From: Chloroflexota bacterium
Lineage (GTDB): Bacteria > Chloroflexota > Anaerolineae > Anaerolineales > Villigracilaceae
Length of the DNA: 7,343 bases
Assembly: GCA_016191985.1 (NCBI GenBank)
Contig: JACPVB010000158.1
Span: forward strand, 1-7,343
Direction of reading: 5' to 3'
Below are positions 1 to 5,496 of the stretch, one piece after another (the first letter of the stretch is position 1; every line of letters starts with the position of its first letter). Under the pieces are notes generated by a model. The model saw only the letters and a program-made list of their open reading frames with translations. It had not been told where the DNA came from and searched no databases. The position numbers and the translations under genes are program-made.

Positions 1-603
1 GTTCATGGTGGTCGTACGCCACAGCCCCCATTCGTTCGCGCACAACTGCGCCGCCAGTTTGATGTTGATGGTTTCTTTGTCGATATCACCCAATGGATGT
101 TCGAGCAGCAGCATGATCGTGTCGATGATATCCTTCTCGTTAATCTGGACGATCTGCATTTTTTCAAGCAGCAGTTCTGTCAGGGGGATGGTGGGAGAGT
201 CGACTTCGAGGCGGCCCTTCCAATAGATGGCATGGCAGAAATCCAGTTTCTCGTAGAAAATATCCACGTGCAGGCCGGTGCCGGGTTTATCAAAGATGGC
301 GCGTTCGCCCTCAGACGAAATAAAGACTTCGCGGTTGTCAACATAACCAAGCGAAGCCATCATTTGAGTGATCGGTTTGTTTTGTTTGCTGTATGCCCCA
401 AAATCAATATCCGTATAAGCACGCCCCATGGCAGCCTGTAAATATCCAAACTGCGGACAGTGCAATTGAAAAGCCAGTGAACCGATTACCCTCAAGAGGA
501 TACCCGCATCGTCACTGGCTTTTAGGATTGTCTTTAACTCGTTCTCGAATTTCTCGCGTTCAGAGCGATCTTGTTCACCCATCCCAATGGAGCTATTCGT
601 CAT
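1..603 (-). CDS. Nucleotidyltransferase-fold protein, 3' end cut by window edge
   Basis: Reading leftward from an ATG at 603-601 gives 201 codons with no stop, so the C-terminus lies outside the window. The start is supported by GAGGAG at 615-610, six bases upstream. The protein resembles the minimal/AbiEii-like nucleotidyltransferase fold: a Gly-Ser pair (G41-S42) after a leading helix, a DID pair (D65, D67) preceded by R61-x-x-T64, a third carboxylate in VDIF (D114), then the typical LTELLLEKMQI...KD..D segment (residues 141-161). Members of this fold transfer nucleotidyl groups to small molecules, proteins or RNA; the substrate here is unknown. It is transcribed divergently from the DeoR regulator. 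A toxin-antitoxin role cannot be judged because the downstream neighbour is not visible. The family call is by motif pattern only; coding status is strong. Confidence 0.82.
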   Translation of the reverse strand, partial: MTNSSIGMGEQDRSEREKFENELKTILKASDDAGILLRVIGSLAFQLHCPQFGYLQAAMGRAYTDIDFGAYSKQNKPITQMMASLGYVDNREVFISSEGERAIFDKPGTGLHVDIFYEKLDFCHAIYWKGRLEVDSPTIPLTELLLEKMQIVQINEKDIIDTIMLLLEHPLGDIDKETINIKLAAQLCANEWGLWRTTTMN

Positions 604-609
604 ACAAAT

Positions 610-615
610 CTCCTC
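610..615 (-). promoter_or_regulatory. Ribosome binding site of the leftward gene
   Basis: On the minus strand this reads GAGGAG and lies six bases before the ATG at 603. It fixes the start at 603 rather than at the in-frame ATG seven codons further in. Confidence 0.75.
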
Positions 616-645
616 GAAAGAGAATTAGGCCGCCTGAGCCTGGCG

Positions 646-665
646 AAAACGAATTAACGAGTTTT
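646..665. repeat. Short inverted repeat in leader of the leftward gene
   Basis: AAAAC at 646-650 and GTTTT at 661-665 form a 5-bp inverted repeat around a 10-bp AT-rich centre, and flanking GC bases can extend it with a bulge. It lies in the predicted 5' leader of the nucleotidyltransferase-like gene. It could be an operator half-site pair for the adjacent DeoR protein or a weak hairpin; arms this short also arise by chance. Confidence 0.25.
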
Positions 666-690
666 GCTTATTTATTAGGGGCATCTTATT

Positions 691-719
691 ATTATAATGA
701 AAAAGTCAAAAACTTGCAA
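691..719 (-). promoter_or_regulatory. Predicted sigma-70-type promoter of the leftward gene
   Basis: On the minus strand, TTGCAA (719-714) is followed by a 17-bp spacer and a perfect TATAAT (696-691). Transcription would begin near 684 and give a leader of about 80 bases before the ATG at 603. The -35 hexamer is its own reverse complement and also serves the rightward promoter. Confidence 0.6.
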
Positions 720-742
720 ATTTCATCAGATTCTTATATAAT
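714..742 (+). promoter_or_regulatory. Predicted sigma-70-type promoter of the DeoR gene
   Basis: TTGCAA (714-719) is followed by a 17-bp spacer and a perfect TATAAT (737-742). Transcription would begin near 749, about 43 bases before the ATG at 792. The -35 matches the TTGACA consensus at four of six positions. Control by the DeoR protein itself is plausible from the divergent layout but is not shown by the sequence. Confidence 0.65.
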
Positions 743-791
743 GCGGCATCAAAGTGAGCAATTTCCTTCATCTCCAAGCTGAGACCAATTA

Positions 792-1586
792 ATGAGCAAA
801 CCTCTCATTCCAGCCCAACGGCGGGAGCGAATCCAGGAATATCTTGCCATTCATCAAATCGTCCGCACGATTGATTTGTGTGAAATGCTGGAAACCTCCG
901 AGGCAACCGTACGCCGCGACCTGGAATGGATGGAGCAAAAGGGAATTCTCGAACGTACACATGGGGGCGCGATCCTGAACCAGCGCATGATCCTGGAGCA
1001 GGAATATCAGCAAAGAGCACAGCACCACCCCGAAGAAAAGCGGCGTATCGGTGAACTCGCCGCATCGTTGATCGAAGATGGCGATATTGTTTTTATCAAC
1101 AGCGGTACAACTGCCACACAGGTACTTCAACACATCCGCAGGGATTCGCGCATCACAGTCTTCACCAACAATGTCAGCGCAGTGATGGACCTTGGTGACC
1201 CGGGCTTTCACTACTATATGACAGGCGGCGAGTTCCAGTCACGTTCCAACTCTCTGGCAGGCCGCTTCGCGCTGGACAATTTGGGCCTGGTCTATGCCAA
1301 CAAAACGATCCTCGGCGTGGACGGAATCTCCCTAAAACACGGCTGCACCGTGCCAAGCAACGCTGAAGCCGAGGTTGTTTGCAGGATGATCGAACGCACG
1401 AAAGGACAGGTTGTTGTGGTTGCCGACCACAGCAAATGGGGTGTGGTGTCAAATTTTCAGGTTGCAAATATTGACGATGTAGACAAGCTCGTATCTGACG
1501 AACGCCTTGATTCTTCAGCAGTGGACTCGCTTGCGGCTCATAACGTCTCATGCCTGCTCGCCGCTTCCACACCTGTCCCAGCCTGA
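792..1586 (+). CDS. DeoR/GlpR-family transcriptional regulator
   Basis: This is a 264-residue protein, about the usual length for the family. The N-terminal winged helix-turn-helix carries the family signature: RRERIQEYL at residues 10-18, then SEATVRRDLEWMEQKGILERTHGGA at about residues 36-60. The rest is a DeoR C-terminal sensor domain of the sugar-phosphate isomerase-like fold, with SGTTATQ, TNN, LGVDGIS...GCT and VVVADHSKWG, the last holding the conserved Asp and Lys. Family members usually repress catabolic or transport genes and release DNA when a phosphorylated metabolite binds; which one applies here is unknown. An in-frame TGA at 780-782 makes the ATG at 792 the first available ATG. 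Its Shine-Dalgarno is weak, which may limit expression. It is the first rightward gene of the set and the likely regulator of the genes that follow or of the divergent gene. Confidence 0.93.
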   Translation: MSKPLIPAQRRERIQEYLAIHQIVRTIDLCEMLETSEATVRRDLEWMEQKGILERTHGGAILNQRMILEQEYQQRAQHHPEEKRRIGELAASLIEDGDIVFINSGTTATQVLQHIRRDSRITVFTNNVSAVMDLGDPGFHYYMTGGEFQSRSNSLAGRFALDNLGLVYANKTILGVDGISLKHGCTVPSNAEAEVVCRMIERTKGQVVVVADHSKWGVVSNFQVANIDDVDKLVSDERLDSSAVDSLAAHNVSCLLAASTPVPA

Positions 1587-1619
1587 CGCATCCAAACTGC
1601 TGCGCGCAGGTGATTATTT

Positions 1620-1626
1620 GGAGGAG
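1620..1626 (+). promoter_or_regulatory. Strong ribosome binding site of the phosphoesterase
   Basis: GGAGGAG lies four bases before the ATG at 1631. It selects this start over the in-frame ATG at 1550, which would overlap the end of the DeoR gene. Confidence 0.85.
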
Positions 1627-1630
1627 TCTG

Positions 1631-2629
1631 ATGTCTTTCTTCTTTTCAAAGAAGCCACGGAAAGAGCCGACCCGGCTGTTCTTCGCCACCGATATTCACG
1701 GCTCTGAACGCACATTTCGCAAATTCATAAATGCGGGAAAATTCTATAATGTAAATGTGATTGTTATGGGCGGGGACATCCAGGGCAAGTTGATGATCCC
1801 TATCATCAGGGAAGCGAATGGGCATCACCGCGCCACTGTGCAGGGGCGTGTGGAACATCTCTCTACAGAAGAGGAACTCAAGGCCTTGATGGGGAAACTT
1901 GATATCCTGGGTTTCTATTACAAGGTTATGGAAGAGGATGAGTTTCATGCGGTGCAGGCTGACCCAAAAGCCGTTGCCGAGTTGTTCAACGAACTTGCCA
2001 GGCAAAAGTTGACCAACTGGGTGAGTCTGGCGGAGGAACGACTTAATGGCACAGGCATCAAGTGCTTTGTCACGGGCGGCAACGACGATGAATGGGATGT
2101 GTTAAATGTGATGAAGAAGGAGGATGCAAAATCCTTCTTTGCCTGTGAAAATGAAATGGTGTTTGTAGACGATGACCACACGATGATTTCAATTGGCTTA
2201 AGCACTCCCACGCCCTGGCATACCCCGCGCGAGGTTCCAGAAGAGGAACTTGGAAAATTGATCGAAGAGATGGCGACGAAAGTGCCTGATATGAACAAAG
2301 CCATCTTCAACTTCCACGACCCGCCAAAGGATTCAACTTTGGACACGTGCCCTCTGTTGGATTGGACGAAGGACCCACCCGAACAAATTGTCAGCGGGGG
2401 CCAGCCCGTTTTGCACGGAGCAGGCAGTGTCGTAGTCCGCGAGGCGATAGAGAAATACAAGCCAATGCTTGGTTTACATGGTCACATCCATGAGTCGCAA
2501 TCTGTTGCAAAACTCGGGCGCACCACCTGCATCAACCCCGGCAGCGAATATGCCGAAGGCGTTTTGCGTGGCTGTTTGGTGACATTTGCGGATGGCGAAG
2601 TTCAGGGGTATCAGATGACAAGTGGATAA
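1631..2629 (+). CDS. Calcineurin-like metallophosphoesterase
   Basis: This 332-residue cytoplasmic protein has no evident signal peptide. The five metal-binding blocks of the calcineurin-like phosphoesterase fold are present in order: D21-I-H23-G, GGD49, GGN151-D-D, NFH229-D and GH285-I-H287, followed by N302-P-G-S. These residues hold a di-metal centre that hydrolyses phosphomono- or phosphodiesters; the substrate is not identifiable. The arrangement is of the Icc/YfcE-like predicted phosphoesterase type. About 100 residues separate D49 from N151, much more than in compact family members, and the extra stretch is charged and probably helical. The gene starts 44 bases after the DeoR stop with no obvious promoter between, so the two are probably co-transcribed. 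A link to the metabolism of the downstream genes is inferred from position only. Confidence 0.9.
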   Translation: MSFFFSKKPRKEPTRLFFATDIHGSERTFRKFINAGKFYNVNVIVMGGDIQGKLMIPIIREANGHHRATVQGRVEHLSTEEELKALMGKLDILGFYYKVMEEDEFHAVQADPKAVAELFNELARQKLTNWVSLAEERLNGTGIKCFVTGGNDDEWDVLNVMKKEDAKSFFACENEMVFVDDDHTMISIGLSTPTPWHTPREVPEEELGKLIEEMATKVPDMNKAIFNFHDPPKDSTLDTCPLLDWTKDPPEQIVSGGQPVLHGAGSVVVREAIEKYKPMLGLHGHIHESQSVAKLGRTTCINPGSEYAEGVLRGCLVTFADGEVQGYQMTSG

Positions 2630-2755
2630 GCCACGGGTTCCCAAGGAGGTGTCCTATTCGGTAAAGGATGTTTTATTTTCTCCAACAGGGGATTGGGCGA
2701 AAGCCCGCGCTGTGAATAAGAGTCTGTGTTAATTTCTCAAACCAAAGGAGAAGAA
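2630..2755. other. Intergenic gap before the permease, no clear terminator
   Basis: This 126-bp gap holds a tiny hairpin, GGGC-GAAA-GCCC at 2695-2706, with a GNRA-type loop but no T-tract after it. I found no convincing -35/-10 pair and no riboswitch pattern I can recognise. Read-through from the phosphoesterase gene into the permease gene is possible. Confidence 0.4.
2744..2750 (+). promoter_or_regulatory. Ribosome binding site of the permease
   Basis: AAAGGAG lies five bases before the ATG at 2756. It favours that start over the in-frame GTG at 2726, which has no comparable site. Confidence 0.8.
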
Positions 2756-4384
2756 ATGGCTACAGCAACAGCAAAACCAGAAGTCTTTACTCGAAAAGCC
2801 TCCGGGCTTGTACGTGTTATGTCCCCGTTTTCGGCCTTCGTCTATAACATTTTGACGATGGGCCTGATCTTCCCCTGGACGTATCTTTGGGCGCCGGGCG
2901 CACTGCCGGGCGGGAAACTCGTTTGGGGAATTTTGCTGGCAATGGTGATCGAAATTCCCATTGCGTTTGTGTATGTCTGGTTGTCCACGGCTTTACCCCG
3001 CTCTGGTGGTGACTATGTGTTCCAAAGCCGCGTATTTGGCGGCGGTACTGCTTTCACGGTGGTCATGTCTGGCTACGTGATTTGGATCCTGCAATGGGTG
3101 GCGCTGTCTGGATGGCTGCTGTCCTACCTTGGCTTTGCACCCTTGTTCCTTGGGCTTGGGGCAACCATGGGCAGTGCAGCAATGACGAACCTCGGTATTT
3201 GGTTTACCGGTTCAACCGGCATTATCGTTACCAGTATTTTAAACGCCTTTGTATCCATGATGATCCTCATCAGTGGGTTTAAAAATTATGTGCGTTTTCA
3301 AACGGTAATGATCGGCGGCACAATTCTTGCCTTCATCACCATGCTGGTTGTGCTCTTCCTCGGTGACCCCGCTTCCTCCATGACGAAAATTGACGCCTTC
3401 GCGCTCGCCGTTGGCGGGACTCAGAATTTCGTCCAGACCGCCAAGGATGCCTCCATCGCCGCCGGGGTGGATTTGAATCCGCCCTTCAGTTTGCTGGCTA
3501 CCATCCTTGTCGCTCCCATTGCGTGGACCTCCCTGCAATGGGCAACGTACAGCGCCCAGCAAAATGGCGAGATCAAGAATGCGCGTTCCTTTAACAGCCA
3601 GATGTTCATCATTGTGGGTTCATTGATCTTCACAGGTATTTTGCTTGCCGTTTTGGCTTACGCATTGGAGAAGGCGGTCGGTACAGAATTCCTGTATGTG
3701 GCTGGCGCGGGATATTGGTCGGGCGTTGGTGAATCGACCATTGCCGGGTTCTGGCTGTGGCCCAATATCATCGCTGTTGCGTTGACGGCCAGTCCGCTGG
3801 TTGTACTCATCATTGGCCTGGGATATATCCTCAACTCGCATCAGATCGTGCATAACTGCTACATCGGCATGACGCGCGTGATGGTTGCCATGTCGCTCGA
3901 CCGTTTGCTCCCAGAATGGATCAGCAAAGTAGATGAGAAACGGCATACCCCGGTCAATGCGCATTGGGCTTATTTCCTTGCCAGCATCCCTGTCATTTTG
4001 CTGTACAACCTTAACTCCAATTGGGTTGCACTTACGCTTGGCGTCACCTTTGCTTGTGGTTATGTATTCGTTATCACCTGTCTGGCGGGTGCGTTATTGC
4101 CCTATCGCGCGAAGGATGTCTACGATTCATCGCCGGGCGCAAAATACAAAATTGGAAACACCCCGCTTGTTACCGTCCTCGGCGTGATTGGTTTCATCCT
4201 CGGCGGCGCAATGACCCTGATGTTCATGCTTTATGCGCAGCTTGGGCTTACCAGCACGTTGGCTTACAGCGTTGTGTTTGGAGTTTTGATCTTCTCGGGC
4301 GTCTGGTATCTGCTCGCGAAGAATGCCCAGAAATCCAAAGGCATTAACGTGGACTTTGCTTTCAAGGAAATTCCACCAGAATAA
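2756..4384 (+). CDS. APC-superfamily amino acid/amine permease
   Basis: This 542-residue integral membrane protein has about 12 hydrophobic segments, at roughly residues 23-43, 53-78, 98-120, 122-142, 150-175, 182-203, 245-265, 282-304, 332-360, 403-418, 423-450, 469-493 and 500-521; one or two of these may be re-entrant. APC features include LPRSGGDYVF (residues 80-89) after the second segment, and the cytoplasmic loop GMTRVMVAMSLDRLLPEWISKV...TPVNA (residues 371-402), which matches the family's R...A.S.DR.LP pattern. Such proteins import amino acids, polyamines or related amines by proton or sodium symport or by exchange. The substrate cannot be read from sequence; the neighbouring methylated-amine oxidoreductase and choline-kinase-like gene suggest an amino-group compound. 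The gene ends 61 bases before the phosphotransferase, with a palindromic repeat in the gap. Confidence 0.93.
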   Translation: MATATAKPEVFTRKASGLVRVMSPFSAFVYNILTMGLIFPWTYLWAPGALPGGKLVWGILLAMVIEIPIAFVYVWLSTALPRSGGDYVFQSRVFGGGTAFTVVMSGYVIWILQWVALSGWLLSYLGFAPLFLGLGATMGSAAMTNLGIWFTGSTGIIVTSILNAFVSMMILISGFKNYVRFQTVMIGGTILAFITMLVVLFLGDPASSMTKIDAFALAVGGTQNFVQTAKDASIAAGVDLNPPFSLLATILVAPIAWTSLQWATYSAQQNGEIKNARSFNSQMFIIVGSLIFTGILLAVLAYALEKAVGTEFLYVAGAGYWSGVGESTIAGFWLWPNIIAVALTASPLVVLIIGLGYILNSHQIVHNCYIGMTRVMVAMSLDRLLPEWISKVDEKRHTPVNAHWAYFLASIPVILLYNLNSNWVALTLGVTFACGYVFVITCLAGALLPYRAKDVYDSSPGAKYKIGNTPLVTVLGVIGFILGGAMTLMFMLYAQLGLTSTLAYSVVFGVLIFSGVWYLLAKNAQKSKGINVDFAFKEIPPE

Positions 4385-4396
4385 AATTTTATGGTC

Positions 4397-4430
4397 AGAC
4401 TTCGGAAGTCTGCTAAGACTTCCGAAGTCT
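4397..4430. repeat. Nested perfect palindrome, possible transcription terminator
   Basis: Two 15-bp arms, AGACTTCGGAAGTCT (4397-4411) and AGACTTCCGAAGTCT (4416-4430), are exact reverse complements around a 4-base GCTA loop. Each arm is itself an inverted repeat, AGACTT/AAGTCT around CGG or CCG. The RNA could therefore fold as one 15-bp hairpin or as two 6-bp hairpins. The bases after it (TTATTG) are only weakly T-rich, so termination would be partial; mRNA stabilisation or a dispersed REP-like repeat are alternatives. It sits between the permease stop and the phosphotransferase ribosome binding site. Confidence 0.85.
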
Positions 4431-4435
4431 TTATT

Positions 4436-4440
4436 GGGAG
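4436..4440 (+). promoter_or_regulatory. Ribosome binding site of the phosphotransferase
   Basis: GGGAG lies five bases before the in-frame ATG at 4446. It supports that start over the in-frame ATG at 4323, inside the permease gene, which would add 41 unrelated residues. The hairpin repeat ends only six bases upstream and could affect access to this site. Confidence 0.75.
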
Positions 4441-4445
4441 CATGC

Positions 4446-5345
4446 ATGTCTGTGATCGAAGAGGTTGTTGAAAAAATTGAGGATTGGAAAGGGAAGAATA
4501 TTTCCATTCAACCGCTTTCGGGCGGCCTGACCAACACCAACTTCAAAGTGGAGGTGGATGGCGTGCCATATTTTGTCCGTGTGCCGGGTGAAAGCACCGA
4601 ACTACTTGCGATTGACCGGGACAACGAATATCACAACACCAAGGCCGCGGCGCAGGCTGGCGTTGCGCCAAAGGTGCTCCATCACGTGCCTGAATACAAC
4701 GTGATGGTGATCGAATTCCTGAATGGCAAGACCATGTCGAAGGATATATTGAACGAAAGTGGGATGCCGACGCGCATGGCGCAGACCATCAAAAAATTGA
4801 ATCAAGGTCCGCGCTTCTTTTCGGACTTCAACATGTTCCGCCTCACGGAGTATTATCTCCACCTTTGCAAGGAGCGGCACATCCGTATTCCCGATGGGTA
4901 TCTGGAGAGAATGTCTACGGTGGGGCAGATCGAAAAAGCGATGAATGTACATCCGTTGGCGACGGTTCCGTGTAACAACGATTTGCTCGCAGAAAATTAT
5001 ATTGATGACGGTAAGCAATTATGGTTGATCGATTATGAATACAGCGGGAACAACGACCCGACTTTTGAACTTGGAAATACCTGCCAGGAAATGCAATTCT
5101 CTGATTCTCAAATTGCAGAGGTCTGTGCGGCATATTTCGGCGAAGCCGTGCCAGATAGGATCGCGCGCATGAAACTGAATATGATTATGTCCGATGTGGG
5201 CTGGGGATTGTGGGCCGCCATTCAGGCGAAAATCTCCACCATTGATTTTGATTTTTGGGGCTGGGCTGAGGAAAGATGGGGAAGAGCTGTGGAGAAAATG
5301 GATTCGGTGGAGTTTGAGGGGTGGCTGAGGGATGTACAGAGATAA
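4446..5345 (+). CDS. Choline kinase/LicA-like phosphotransferase
   Basis: This 299-residue cytoplasmic protein has the aminoglycoside-phosphotransferase/choline-kinase fold. The nucleotide-binding N-lobe shows LSGGLTNTNFKV (residues 24-35), FVRVPGE (43-49) and E61. The C-lobe shows the catalytic loop CNNDLLAEN (176-184) with the presumed base D179 and metal ligand N184, and then LIDYEYSGNNDPTFELGN (194-211) with metal-binding D196. The DYEY.G.NDP.F.LGN pattern is characteristic of choline/ethanolamine kinases and LicA. The family transfers phosphate from ATP to a hydroxyl group, here probably of choline, ethanolamine or another small amino alcohol. The position before D179 that is normally His in the HND motif is Asn (N177). 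The gene lies between a permease and a methylamine-type oxidoreductase and is flanked on both sides by hairpin repeats. The fold is certain; the substrate is not. Confidence 0.9.
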   Translation: MSVIEEVVEKIEDWKGKNISIQPLSGGLTNTNFKVEVDGVPYFVRVPGESTELLAIDRDNEYHNTKAAAQAGVAPKVLHHVPEYNVMVIEFLNGKTMSKDILNESGMPTRMAQTIKKLNQGPRFFSDFNMFRLTEYYLHLCKERHIRIPDGYLERMSTVGQIEKAMNVHPLATVPCNNDLLAENYIDDGKQLWLIDYEYSGNNDPTFELGNTCQEMQFSDSQIAEVCAAYFGEAVPDRIARMKLNMIMSDVGWGLWAAIQAKISTIDFDFWGWAEERWGRAVEKMDSVEFEGWLRDVQR

Positions 5346-5348
5346 ATC

Positions 5349-5397
5349 GGTGGTTGAGTAGTTCCGCGTTCTTTTCGCGGGACGTATCGAAACCACC
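5349..5397. repeat. REP-like hairpin element, copy 1
   Basis: Outer arms GGTGGTT (5349-5355) and AACCACC (5391-5397) enclose GAGTAG on the left and CGTATCGA on the right. Inner arms TTCCGCG (5362-5368) and CGCGGGA (5376-5382) pair with one G-U around a 7-base loop. It starts three bases after the phosphotransferase stop, so it may act as a transcript-end hairpin. The GGTNGAGTAG...GTATCGANACC form recalls dispersed intergenic repeats seen in many bacterial genomes; that parallel is from memory. Confidence 0.8.
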
Positions 5398-5423
5398 AGT
5401 TAGAAGGAAATATTTCATAAACG

Positions 5424-5470
5424 GTTGGTCTCGATACAGGCAAGAAGAGCACTTGCCCTACTCGACCAAC
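5424..5470. repeat. REP-like hairpin element, copy 2, inverted
   Basis: Outer arms GTTGGTC (5424-5430) and GACCAAC (5464-5470) enclose TCGATACA on the left and CTACTC on the right. Inner arms GGCAAG (5439-5444) and CTTGCC (5452-5457) flank a 7-base loop. On the reverse strand it has the same order as copy 1 (GAGTAG side, stem, GTATCGA side), so the two are diverged copies in opposite orientation, 26 bp apart. Confidence 0.8.
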
Positions 5471-5496
5471 GGAGTATAAAAAAATAGGTGAATTGA

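Noticed and set aside
1..603. AbiEii toxin of an AbiE toxin-antitoxin pair
   Set aside because: The fold pattern is compatible, but no AbiEi-like gene is upstream and the downstream side is outside the window, so the specific call is unsupported.
693..698. Plus-strand TATAAT at 693-698 as a second rightward promoter
   Set aside because: The only TTG-type hexamer upstream (TTGCTT, 664-669) is 23 bp away, too far; the 737-742 box has the better partner.
97..782. Plus-strand reading frames at 97-441 and 393-782 as genes
   Set aside because: The first is antisense to the nucleotidyltransferase-like gene, and the second also crosses the divergent promoters. Neither has a ribosome binding site or a recognisable domain.
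1550..1630. Upstream ATG at 1550 as the phosphoesterase start
   Set aside because: It would overlap the DeoR gene end and lacks a ribosome binding site; GGAGGAG before the ATG at 1631 is far better.
2726..2755. GTG at 2726 as the permease start
   Set aside because: No Shine-Dalgarno precedes it, whereas AAAGGAG sits correctly before the ATG at 2756.
4397..4437. Classical rho-independent terminator
   Set aside because: The stem is strong, but TTATTG follows instead of a run of T, so I annotate it as a palindromic repeat with possible partial termination.
5453..5480. Promoter TTGCCC - 16 bp - TATAAA before the oxidoreductase
   Set aside because: The hexamers are fair, but transcription would start around 5487, inside the AGGTG ribosome binding site at 5486-5490, and the -35 lies in the REP-like hairpin stem. 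Not supported enough to annotate.
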